A DNA stretch of 64,000 nucleotides from Tribonema minus (lineage: Eukaryota; Sar; Xanthophyceae; Tribonematales; Tribonemataceae). Shown one piece after another: positions 48,901 to 59,900 of this stretch. Location of the stretch: positions 2,501 through 66,500 of the forward strand of contig JAFCMP010000038.1 in assembly GCA_017506865.1 (NCBI GenBank). Direction: 5' to 3'. Below the pieces are notes generated by a model. That model had not been told where the DNA came from and did not search any database. It saw only the letters and a program-made list of their open reading frames with translations. The position numbers were made by a program, and so were the translations under genes. The stretch's first letter is position 1. Every line of letters begins with the position of its first letter.

Positions 48901-49340
48901 GAAGCCGGCAACGATCACAACAATCACTCACCGCAAAGCCTCCCTCCTGTGCGTAAATCTGCATGTCAGCCTTACCAAGGATCGCTGCCTGACATATGAC
49001 GCCAGATGCCTGTAATAGCAGTTTGGAGGAAGCAGCAGCAGGATAGATCAGAGACAGATGGTTCCCACAAGCCGAGACAATCCGAAACGCACCTAGCGGC
49101 ACTTGGAGGTTTGCAACGCCGCACCATCATTAGTGGCGGGCAAACAACAATGCCGAGCGTGTGGCGAGTGCGAGCATGACACTGTCATGCAGCAAGGCGA
49201 CGAGCAGCAGCTGACAACGGCAACAGCACCAAAGAGCATTCAGCGAAGACTGCGGCACCAGACAGCGGCAATCAGGCACAGAAATTGCACACCACTGGAC
49301 TCACCGTCAACTGCGTCGAAATATAAGCATCCCAAGACAT
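45901..49340 (-). CDS. Profilin
   Basis: Five exons, 49305-49340, 48932-49009, 47893-47977, 47115-47299 and 45901-45960, join in frame into 147 residues. Profilin binds actin monomers and poly-proline ligands and controls filament growth in the cytoplasm. The N-terminus MSWDAYISTQL and the C-terminus VEALADYLRQSGW are the two classic poly-proline-binding helices, with Trp3, Tyr6 and the terminal Tyr/Trp in place. In between come VICQAAILGKADMQIYAQ, the acidic loop KEDGTEGVETIDEV, GIRMNQVKYQLLK and GGACVAATNALVIVGIYKG. The length is slightly above the usual 125-135 residues, as in other protists. The second and third introns are long, and intron 4 (about 1.15 kb) holds a dispersed repeat, a GTAT microsatellite and two perfect ACTTCGAAGT palindromes. 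Every exon has GT-AG borders. Confidence 0.95.
46804..46892 (+). repeat. Dispersed 0.18-kb repeat, copy D (short)
   Basis: Carries the first about 85 bp of the family (GTGTACTTTTTATTAATTCT to CTACATGTCGTGTACTT) inside profilin intron 4. It ends in GTGTACTT, the same word that bounds copies A and C, so it may be an internally deleted copy. Confidence 0.7.
46893..46966. repeat. GTAT microsatellite
   Basis: An imperfect (GTAT)n run adjoining copy D in profilin intron 4. Confidence 0.85.
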
Positions 49341-49973
49341 GGCTGAAGCTGCGGATGAGTCCTTGACCTAGGTAGAAGCGTGTGTACAGGTGCCGGTGCT
49401 CCTCGTGAAGTCAACATCCGGTTATTAAGGCCCTTTGCGAAGCGAATTACATCGGGATTCAATCTGGCAGGTGAGTTATCAGCCCTCGAAGCACAGGCTG
49501 ACTTCGGGCATCTACTTCGACTGTAGCCATCTTAAACCTGAACCCCGGTCACTTAATGTTACCAGCCCTCGAAGCACTCTAGAGCAGCATGCGGGCACCA
49601 CTGAGTCAAGGCATCTATATTCACGAATTGATGGAACTCTGGCTCACGAGAAAGGAACATTGCGAGTCATTCACAAAGCTTGAAGAGGACCCCTCAAGTC
49701 ACCACCAGCTGCCAGGCGCAGATGATCCTGATGGGCGCAACTACCCCACCGCACCCGTGCTCACAAGCTTAGCATGCAGCACACAAAATTCTGGAAACCC
49801 GATTTGGCAGCCAATGCCGACAGCAGCAGCAAGGCTATGGCAACCTGCTCATGTGTCGCATGTTCCAGACACATGCCATCAGTGAGCAAGACTGCATACT
49901 GCACACCTAAACTTCATGGCAGGACGCCTGCAGCAGAGATAAAAGTCCAACAGACCGTTGATTCTGTTTCCAT
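49341..49973. other. Spacer between profilin start and GCK gene end
   Basis: Contains the profilin promoter and GCK 3' region. Two diverged copies of a CAGCCCTCGAAGCAC.. segment occur at about 49480 and 49562. No gene is supported. Confidence 0.5.
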
Positions 49974-51522
49974 TTATGCTTGTGATGTCGTGGCTGAACA
50001 TTCCGGCTCAGATGCTGCAAGAACAGCTGGTGCCACTGTCTGTTCGTCACTACTTTCCTCTGTTTCATCCGGTGCCTCCATTCTGAAGTAGTCTGGATGT
50101 TCCATTACGCACTCCCTCAGCTCTGCCGTGATCTCACTACAGCGGCATGCAGTCAGGTTTGACTCCTCCCGCTCGTCGCATACTGCAATGCATCTGGCGG
50201 ACAGGCAGCAAACATGCACATGTGCTCAAAAACAAGCTGTCATGCAGCTGACCGCATGAGCCAGGTGGGGCACCAGTTGAGACAGTATAATGCGGGCACA
50301 GCGATGGACAGTGTGAAAGGCGATGCTCAAGTCCTTCAATGCTGAGTGCATCGAATGACAACAGCACATGAGTCGACCAAAGGCTGACCAGGTTCTGACC
50401 TCAATATGGCTGTAATGCATGCGCCACCTATATCACCCATGAAATTGAGAGCACCTGCTATAGTTATTGAATATTGACAACGACCACAGGGCCTTGCACC
50501 AGACCACCATTGCCATATTAGTTGTGATCGCATACCGGCAGCACAAGGCATGACCCTGATACCCTGCCTGTGGCAAACGTGTCCTGGTGGCACGCCTTTC
50601 AGAGAAAAACGCCATGTAAGCTGATGCGCAGGTTACTTTAAGGTTTGCAGCACTGCGGTCAGCAGCCGGTTACATGACATTGGGTATTTGTTGCTTTTTT
50701 TTCACACTGGCTGCACCCGCAATGCTTTACTCGTGGTACCAATAAACCCTTAGGCAAAGCAGCAGGTGCGCTAAGTCATCACCAGTTGTAGCATTGAAGG
50801 GGCTTACAATAATGATGAAGCTTTGAGTTACCAGCACTTCACACTGCAGCGCCATGCAATCGCATCAATTGCTGATGCGCAAGATGTTAATGCACTGCAG
50901 TAGCAAATGCACCATCAAGGCATGCCATCGGCTAGATTCTGTCTGCCACTGACAACATGTGTGCTCTCATGTACACTGATTCACCGCTGAGTCTACTAGA
51001 CATTATGCTATTCCTCTCATAATGGTGTATCTGACAAAAAGTTGCGTACAGTGAGAGCCATCAGCAAATTCCAACTATTCCGACACATCTCATAAATGCT
51101 CACCTTTCCCAAAGCCTGAATGTGTATGGACAGGGACCATTCCTCATCATCAGGCACAGCACGCACTCAGTGTCCTCCTGTAGTTCATCTGGGTCCACAT
51201 GGTAGTCTTCAGCTGGATAAGGTTCACAAGAGGGACCGTCCCCGTCCCCATTAGTACCGGCGGAGTCCTTGCTGCTACTGCTTGCCGCAGATGATTGTAA
51301 CTGATCTGCACTATTGCTGTTTTGCGCAACAGAAGAGGCGCTGCCAGCAGCTGCTGAGGCATGCAGTACCGGCAGCAACAGGGTCGCAGCGGCGTTGCTT
51401 CTCCAGCGCCGCTTGTCGTGTCGCTGGTTCGCGACTGACATGCCAGCGCCCGCTGCGATCCCGCATAACGCCAACTTAGCTGCAGTTCCTAGACGGCCCC
51501 TTGCGGCGGCAGTGATACCCAT
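49974..51522 (-). CDS. GCK-domain cysteine-motif protein, probably mitochondrial
   Basis: Exons 51104-51522 and 49974-50193 join (GAAAG|GTGAGC ... CGCCAG|A) into 212 residues. The N-terminus is basic and Ala-rich (ITAAARGRLGTAAKLAL, then DKRRWRS), like a mitochondrial presequence, followed by a Ser-rich and acidic linker. The GCK domain spans about 118-176: C120-x2-C123, NGPC131, FRLWERC141, C145, C156-x-C158, LREC168 and a closing EHPDYF. The paired cysteines are all present. GCK proteins are small cysteine-motif proteins found from plants to protists; a redox or import role in the intermembrane space is suggested by analogy with CHCH proteins, not proven. The tail is acidic and Ser/Ala-rich. 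The start is the ATG at 51522; the frame upstream has no other. A cluster of CTTCAAG/CTTGAAG words lies just upstream. Confidence 0.88.
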
Positions 51523-51559
51523 TTTGTGATGGTGCACAGCGCGTCGAAACAAAACAACG

Positions 51560-51630
51560 CAGGTTCTTCAAGGTTTGATCTTCAAGTTTGAAGTTTGATC
51601 TTCAAGTCTGATCTTGAAGTTGAACTTTTC
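51560..51630. promoter_or_regulatory. Cluster of TCTTCAAG/CTTGAAG words upstream of the GCK gene
   Basis: Within about 70 bp, 40-110 bp upstream of the GCK-gene ATG, the words TCTTCAAG, TTTGAAGTTTGATCTTCAAG and CTTGAAGTTGAAC occur in tandem, with GATCTTCAAG(T) present at least twice. It could be a promoter array of the window-wide ACTTSAAGT-type motif. Inference from position and repetition only. Confidence 0.4.
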
Positions 51631-52113
51631 GTGGTGGCCACACAATGCGTTGTGTTTGGCGAAGTAGGGACTAGGCGCAGTATCAAACCTGGACTGCTGG
51701 CATCATCAGTTGATCAAATCATTGGAAACTACTTTCGCAATTACTTTCTAAAAAATTACATAGATCAGTAGTTGAGGAGGAAAATCTGGCATCATCGACT
51801 GATGAAACACCAACTGGTGTCATGACTTTTTGTTGTGAGCGTTGATAGGTTACATCTGTGAGCCATCACAGGCTGCAGTGAAAAGTGTCAATATGAGTGC
51901 AGGCGTCGGCTGTAGCTCTAGATGCGATACCCGGCCCACTCGCATGTAAATGTGCGCGTGTGCAGCAGACTTGAAAATCAGCTCACTTACCAGCACATAG
52001 TTGTTTTTTCTTCTTCAAATGCAATGATGTGACCTGTGCTGACATTGCAAGCACCCTGCGGAGATATCTGTGTACACGCAACACGTTGTACCAGTAACCA
52101 GTACCGAAATCAC

Positions 52114-52139
52114 TTAGGGTTAGGGTTAGGGTTAGGGTT
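52114..52139. repeat. Interstitial telomere-like tract (TTAGGG)4
   Basis: The longest perfect TTAGGG run in the window, slightly over four units, in intergenic DNA. Confidence 0.85.
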
Positions 52140-53006
52140 CACTACTGATAAATGCCGGTACAACATAGTGACACGTTATCATGCATGGCGAAGCGGCTGA
52201 TAAGCTTGCTCTTCAACTCTTCAAGCGAAGATGGTTTTGATGCAACAAAACAAAATCCACACAACACAGAACATTGAAAGGCCTTGAAGATGCAATGTTG
52301 GTTTCACCTGAGTATTCGTGCGAAGCACAAGCAACAGAAGTTTTGTTCACCCCTACATACCAATCGCAACGCATATAGGCGCAGAGGCACCAGCCAGGAA
52401 CTGGAGGCTTGTAGACCTCTCAACCCTGCCTCGGGCCAAAGCGCACACCCGCAGAGTGACTGCTCCTGTTGCAACGTGCGCTACACTGCCGCCCCTCAAA
52501 TGTACAATGTGATTACGTGCTGTTGTTGTGGTTGTGTGGCGTCGGCTGCGTGTCAGCAAATGCGGACCAGCGTATAGCGGGGCAATGCTGCATAATGCGC
52601 ACGCCAATGGTGCAACCCACTACGTGTGATGTAATGTGTAAAGAAATAGAGAAAAAGACAGAGCCGAACCCGGAAAGTCGCCCGCTAACTCCCTCTGGCT
52701 CAACACCCCCCTTCCCAGCACAACTACATGCTACACATATACTGCAAACTACACACACAGCATGTGTGTGCATGACCAAGTGGCACTTGACGCAGCGGCA
52801 AACACAAGCCTCTGTCACTGCCATACCCATCTTGCCTGCCAGCACCAGCGTGTCATGTCATGTCACTCGCCAGCGCCTGTGCCCAAGGGAAGCCGTGGCT
52901 AGACACAGCGTGACACCACGTCAGCACCTGCTGCCGCCGCTGCTGCTGCTGCAGTGTGGTCGTAGCGCCACAGCGGCAGCTGCCATGGCTGAGCACTGTT
53001 AAGTGG

Positions 53007-56000
53007 CTATGAGCGCTGTCCCAGCGTCGCAGTGCTGCCACGGCGGCCAGGTAGCGGCACAGATATGGTAGCGTTCACCCTCCTCTGCTGCTGCTGCTGC
53101 TGATGTGCCCTCTGTTGCTGAGCCATGCTTGCCGCCGCCGCCGCCACTGCTGGCATGGCGCCAGGGTTCTGGTTGGACAGCTTGCGCGACAGCATGCGCG
53201 CTTGCGTCACCAGCGAGCTCACATTGTGACCGCCAGTGCCAGCGCCGCCGTTGCTAGCGTTAGCGTTAGCATTCTCGTTTTGCCCCATCTCGTACTGCTC
53301 ATACGTCCAGCCGAGCTTGGCGATGGCCAGCAGGTGCTGCTGCGGGTTGATGTTGGACTGGCTGCGGTAGCGGCGCAGACGTGCACGACCGTCCTCATTC
53401 AGTGTGCCGCCCCTGAGCTCCTGCTGCAGCATGCGCTCGTACGCGGCAAAGGATGCGGTGATGGCCTTTTGCTGATACCCAGTTTCGTAGTCGGGCTTGG
53501 TCCAGCCAAGCTGCGCCAGCATGGCGTCGTGTTCAGCTGCATGTCACAGCAGCACAGCAGCAAACAAGCAGGTCGTAGGAGGCGGAAGTTGAAGAAAGTC
53601 AGTTTCACAAGCCCAGAATGGCTTCATGCATGCCGGATCATTAGAATACTCACAGGTGTTATGCGTTTGCCTCCAGCTTCCAAAGCCGCAGTATGAATAC
53701 CGTATGATTCTGATCCAGTAACCTCAAGAGTCCAGGCCAAACACACAAGCGCTCCATTTGCTCAGGTGTTGGACAGCAAGACGCATCAGATGCGCAACAA
53801 AACATGTTTATGGACGTAACGCTGCGCGTGCTTCCTGCAACGCAAATTACAATTAAGGACAAGCAAAGAATGGATCCTGAGCCTCCTACTGTGTGCTCAC
53901 TCGCTCATCAAGTGGGGCTGACATTGTTCACAGATTGACTCACCCAGAGTGATGTCATGATTTTCCCTGAAGCGCTGGAGCTTGCGCTTTTCTGTAGGCA
54001 ACAGCTCGCCCCCTGACAAGGCAGTCAGAAGTAGCTGCCGATACCTGGAGCAAAAGCAAAACCGCGAAGCGGCAACATGCGGGATCATGATGAGCACAGT
54101 CACATGCGCTAAATATGCATACATACATGTGCGGGGGTCAATCAGCCAAAATGTGCTGCTTGGCGAACCTGCGGGCCCTACCCTTTCAAAGACGGATGAT
54201 GATTGTACTTGATGTGGCGCTAAGACATTGCAATTCTCGTAGTAGCCAAAACATCATCAGCTCAGCCACATACATGTACGTTGGTGAACTTGGCATGATC
54301 AGGTGTGTCATGTGAGCGCCGATACGGCCTTAAAGTTTGCTGCGAGCCCCTGGTATTTGCTGGCAAATACCTGCATACATGCATGCATGAAAACTCAATG
54401 CACTCAACGAATGAGTACCTAGTGTACTGCTATGCAAGTGCAGGTCGTGGGTAGCTAAAGCATCTGCACCTGCCATGCAGCTCACTGATCTGGGATACAT
54501 TGCATGCATGCATGGCAAATCTGCACTGGTGCTAAACAGCATTCTCTCAGATACTCTCTAAGCTACCTCATGCATGTAAACATTGACTCGACTTGCCTGA
54601 TGTGTGGATCCCTACTCTGGTCCAGCTTGCGGGTCAGGTCAGCGCTAATGGTAACCTGCATGGCGTTGCCTTCCAGTGGGTGCCTCTTGAGGTACGCACG
54701 CAGCAGGTGGAAGTCCCAGGCGTATACGTGGCACTCTGTGGTGGCACGAACTGCATACATACATACACACCAAGAAAAAGGATGCAGAGAATGCGGCATA
54801 TGAGGGTCGACAGCCATAGTAGCAGTCTGGTGAACAAGACATCATAAGTATTGGAGGCCATAGGGTATACACATACACAATCGCATGGCAAAACGTACTC
54901 ACTTGGAAGCAAAGCACCCAAACATATGCATGCATCGCTTGTAGAACATAGTCAGCGAGTCAGTGCTTGCTTGTCATAGACCTGCCATTAGGGGCAAACG
55001 TAGGCATCAGGGCAGCCTAACCCTAGTAACCCTAACCCTAACCCTTGCGAAGCGGTTTTATCCTGATGCACAGGGCATTCGACTGGCCGCCATACAGCAC
55101 TATGTGGTGGCACTAATCAAGGCCCTGCTGTTGTCTGCATCCATATGCAGCCACTGCTTATCACGAATATTGACTTGTGTCAAGGACAAGCGGGCTGTGC
55201 AAGAGGCGTGCCGTTGCTGTTGCGTTGCACAACCGTCATGACAGTGAGGCGACCCATCAACCGCGGTCATGTGCAGTAGAGCTTGACCTTTCCTTGGCAA
55301 TCCGAGTAAACACTTTCGCGCGCCAGAGACACACCCAGCAAGCCCTGTACCTATATGTCAGTGTCCGCTCAGACCACAGCAGGCAGCCTGGCTTCTGACT
55401 CAAGGCTTTCTATGGCTCATCAAGACTTCCACTCACCACTAGTGCTGCTGCTACACAGCTCGCAGCAGTCGTCCTCCTGCTCCCTCTCCTCCTCCCCCTC
55501 CTGGTTGGCCACCATAGCCACCGTCTCCGCCGCCTCCTTGCTCACTGCCGCCGCGGCCGCTTGCTGGGCACTGCCACTGCTAGGGCTGCTAGCCCTAACC
55601 GCCACCACCGTGCCATCCGGCTCAATCTCCCAGTGCTCCGGGTCGAGTTCGTTGGCCAACGCCGCCAGCAGTGAGCTGACAACCTGCCTCTCCCTGTTGC
55701 GATCGCGCTCGTGCTCCTGCACCTCATTCAGGAACCGCAGAAAGGCCATGGAGCCTACGAACTGAAAGTTGGATATGTGCCCAATGAGATCGCCATCACC
55801 CCCCTGAACCTCTGCCGTGCCGTCGATGATGAGGTAGACCTTGTCCTGTGGCTCATTGAATGTGGCCAGGGTGGTGCCTGCAGGCAGTGTCTCGCGCTCT
55901 GCCAATCTGATGAGGTGAAGGAACTCCACTGCGCTCAGACCTGTCGCGCGAACACACACAGAGACAGCGGCGGCGGCAGCAGCAGCAGCGGCAAGCGCAA

Positions 56001-56975
56001 AACACAGAATACGTCAAGCTGCTGAACAAGACGACTCGCACCAGCATTACATGTGCTTGATAAATACTGGAGTATTCCAATCTCAAGGTAGTATATAGCT
56101 CAATTGCACGCAGTATGTGGTGGGCTGATTTGACGGTGTTTGTTGTCTGTTGTACATAAACTACTGCAATGTATTCACAAAGCTCCCTCAGAAGCAGGCT
56201 GGCACCAAACAAAGCCAAGTTGCAAGTGTGTGCCTCTGTGTGCGTGCCACTGCTGCTCACCTAGCTTGGCGAACATCTGGTCAAACAGCTCCCGCTCCTC
56301 CGTTGAGTCGAGGCGCGTTGCCTGGCGCCTCTCATTCACCAGCAACGCAATCATGCCACCATTGATGAGCAGGAAGATGGTGTTCCAGGATATGGGTATC
56401 CAAAGTGGCTGCGGCCGATAGTACTGGAACAGCACGCTGAGCACAATGCCTCCAGCGCTGAACACGCGCAGCAAAAGCACGTCGCTCTCCATGTAGCCCA
56501 GCGCCAGCATGAGGAAGCTCCCGTGACCGCACAGATTGCTCCAGTTGGTCTTGAAGCTGAGCAGCTGTGCTTGCGGCACCTCACCGATGGGGGAGCGCAG
56601 GCAGACTACCCGCTCGCGAGTCATTGCCTGGGCAACCGATAGCATGCGAGGGCGCAGCGGCTCAGCCAGGCGAGAGATAAGTCCCCGCCGGCCGTCGCGC
56701 CGCGCTAGTGTCGCAAACGAGAAACTTGAAGCTGCTTTAGGAGCACCAGAGGCTTCAGCCGTTGCTGGCGGTGCGCCGGGCGTGGTTGCCATCTGAGTGC
56801 GCAAGGGTTTTGCCCTGACTAAGGGTGTCTTGTGTGGCAGCTGCTGCTGCCACAAGGGCTTGGTGAGCTTGCCGAACACCGGTTTGGCGCCCGTATCTGC
56901 TTTCGGTGATGCGAGTTTCTTGACAAGGCAGGCGCGCGCGGCGGCATCGCCGCTTCGCAATGCTCTGCCCAGCAT
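53007..56975 (-). CDS. Popeye-domain (POPDC-like) membrane protein with C-terminal LGWT repeats
   Basis: Exons 56261-56975, 55437-55940, 54597-54750, 53944-54044 and 53007-53536 join in phase into 667 residues. After a basic N-terminus come about three membrane segments (near 150-215, including WIPISWNTIFLLINGG). The cyclic-nucleotide-binding-like Popeye fold follows: LFDQMFAKLGLSAVEF, PAGTTLATFNEPQDKVYLII, GHISNFQFVGSMAF, and TTECHVYAWDFHLLRAYLKR after an acidic insert. Animal Popeye proteins bind cAMP and act at the plasma membrane; cAMP binding here is uncertain because the DSPE-type cassette is not evident. Residues 458-576 hold two about 53-residue repeats with a Tyr start, LxGGxL, a basic helix and LGWT..xYExG (LGWT at 500-503 and 566-569). 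The tail is Gln-rich. The intron after exon 3 starts with GC (AG|GCAAGT). The start at 56975 is the ATG of MLGRALRSG; the region upstream has only a doubtful earlier ATG. Confidence 0.85.
55015..55045. repeat. Interstitial telomere-like tract in a Popeye-gene intron
   Basis: CCTAACCCTAGTAACCCTAA continuing CCCTAACCCTT: four to five CCCTAA units with one GTA interruption, inside intron 2. Confidence 0.8.
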
Positions 56976-59900
56976 GATGGACTGACAGGTGTTGTGGTGT
57001 GTTATACGGCCTCTGGAAAACCTGTAGCAGGACCACAACGCACGCGAAAAAACAGAAACCGGGGAAAGCGAAGTAACAGTTGGAAAAGGCCATGAAGTAA
57101 GGTTGAAGCACAGAAACATCAAGCCCGGGTGCAATGATATGTACGAGTGATACAACAGCTTGCCATCAGGCATCTCTGCGTAGCAAATCTGGCTGACATG
57201 AACAATAGCCACTGTGATTGCTCTGCCCGCGCGGTGCCGAGAGGCAGTTCAAGAACTCGTTTCTCACACAGTCTCTTCATCACGCTCACCGACATCACAA
57301 TGTCTCGAATTTAAACTCGTGAGGGCCAATCACTGGAATGTCGATGTCATCGACAACACCCGCTCTCTCAGACAATACAGTGTGCTCTCTAACCTGGTCT
57401 CACCTCTCGGAAAATTCCAGTTAGTGCCCCGATAAATCAATCCAGTGGTTCGAACCGTGTGCACGCGCGCTGCTGATCAAGCAGCGCCTCCTGTCCATAA
57501 CCCTCCTCGTCGTCCTGGTCTGGTGTTGCGCGTGACTGGGGGCTGCCGCGTCACACCGGTTGAAAGGGGGGGGGGGGGGGTTTCCAGCGACACTTCAACT
57601 TGACGTGGAGTTGCAGTTGAGAATCGAACTGGCTGAAGTGGGGGACACGGAGCTGATGATCATGAGGAGTGTGGATGTAGTCAATCACCGCCAGTGTCTC
57701 AATGTCTGTGCTCCTTTAGTTTTGTACATTTACTGCGTGCCGGAGGTGGGAACTTGCCTGATTGGCCGGCCAGGCCAGTCACCTTCAGAAACACTCTACA
57801 TAGAGCAACATAACGCCAATGGTCAACTACAGTAGGTTATAAATACATGTGACCAAACAGCACAAAGCAAAATACCCATGACGTGCAAATTAGCTAGATA
57901 GCGTCAACCCTAAACACTGCAACGGGCTCTGTCAGACACCATGACGACATGTGCTTGGCCAGCATACAAGGAGCCAACACAATGACAGACCACCTTACCA
58001 AGCACCATGGCGTCACATCACTGACGTCAGGAATCACAAAGTCATATTCCTGCGAGTGTGAGCTGCAGCACTGCGATGCATGACTGCAGTATGAGGAAAC
58101 ATGATTTCTTCGGGAAGGGGGAGCACATCAGCAGCAGCAGTAGTAGCACTAAGGAGCACATTTAGCAGCGAACCCCATATTTGGGCCAGCCTAGCCCAAA
58201 TATCTCGTGCGCCAGGTAGGCCACGTCATCAGCTGAGAACTGCGCTGCTGCCGCACCCGAAGCGGCACATTGTGCCCCACAGCAAAAGCGCCCCTAAGTG
58301 GCAATAGGACACTAACACGCCAGCAGAGCGATGGGCGAAAGGCGTGATGCCTGCGGAGCATGCTTGGAACCTGCATCGATGCGCTGCCACTCGCTGCAGC
58401 TCCCCAGGTGAGGCGCCATGCACGTGCACCCTCAAAACGCTGGTTGCGCAAACTGTCATGCTGCCGCTTGCACGCTGCAGCGGTGTGCTCACGGTCGGGC
58501 AACGCAGTGCAGCCAGTCAAACTTACAGCAGTACATTTCCTGCCGCCTGAACAGCGCCGCAAGTGCTTGTGCAGGTCATGCTAAAAAGAGTTGTGATTGG
58601 GGGCATACAACACAGCTCTCCTCTTACGCGGCTGTTGGGTTAGCAAATCATTAAAAATATTATTGTGAGTGTGCAATGCATTACTTGTGGGCGAGTCTTG
58701 CATATATTTTTGTCAGGGCTGTCTAGAGAATGGTAGCCTGGTCAATGACGAAGCAGATGTTAGAGCACTCAGTGCATTCGCCATTGCCCAAGGGTCAAAG
58801 CAGAGCATATTGCAGCAAATTGAAAGCCGATTGCTAAGGGGCATATGTGCTTGAGGCAGACTGTATGGTCATGTACTGGTTTTGGATTCTGCATCTCAGA
58901 GTGAACACGCTGTGGAATTTGGCTTGGAGTAGTCACCTAATACAGTAAGCTCTGGATGCTACAAACGACTGTGCTATGGGAACATCTACCATGGGTCTGT
59001 TGCACTCCATTCGTGAATAAATCATGTATTCATGTAATGCATTTGTTCTTTGCAGTACGCATTGTGATGCCGCTGCCACATGGTGTGTGAACTCATGTTT
59101 TGGAATCAGCAGCATACATACGTGATAACCCATCGCCTGTTGGCTTCTGTGTGTATAGTGTCAGCAAGTATGACCTCGGCAGGTGTTAACACATTCACAT
59201 GTATCAGTAGCCCATCGCTTATTGCCTTTATTGTGTGTGGCGTGTTGGCAAATGTGACCTCGTCAGGTGTTCATGTACAATGCTGCATCTTATGCCATGC
59301 GATGTAGTACGCAGCTCGACCTTGCAGCAGTGGCTATTCTGTAACATTTACACATCAATCTTTTCGAATTTTCCGCTCTTTGTTTTCTGTTTTTGTGATG
59401 CCTTCGCAGGATTGCAAGTAGGGCTTGCTTTGTATGGCGAGCCACTGAATGCAAATGTTGACATCAATGGCCAGAGCAGGTGAGGGTGCACGTGAATACA
59501 GACTGTGGTGTTTGATCTCAGTCAGCGCTTCTGTGGCTGATAGACAACTTTTTCGCTCCACAGCGCCTACGTGCATGCTCTGAATGATGCTCCACTTTTC
59601 TTTTTGCATGCAGCATATGAGTGCTCTGTAGCTGTGACCAGTCTCTTACGTGCAAGCATGTGAGCATTATATGCTTCTACATTAAATTACGTAGTTTGAA
59701 GTAGTAAATGTGCTCATTTGAAGTAGTAAATGTGCTTCACCTGCAGTGCTCTCGCTCCTTCCCAGATCGTAAGCCACACCTGTGCTGGTTTGTCACATCT
59801 CTGCTGAGCGTCGCTGTTCGTGTGAGTTCTGCAAATTTGTCTTGCGTATCTGCATGCCCATCATGCCAATTGTTACACCCAGAAGCGCACGGCAACTGGT

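Larger units (their letters stand above)
51523..53006. other. Spacer between GCK gene start and Popeye gene end
   Basis: Holds the GCK promoter, a telomere-like tract (52114-52139) and unassigned sequence. A 177-codon + frame (52469-53002) overlaps the Popeye 3' end without any motif and is rejected. Confidence 0.5.

Noticed and set aside
52114-52139. A chromosome end
   Set aside because: The tract is only about four units long and has ordinary genes on both sides.
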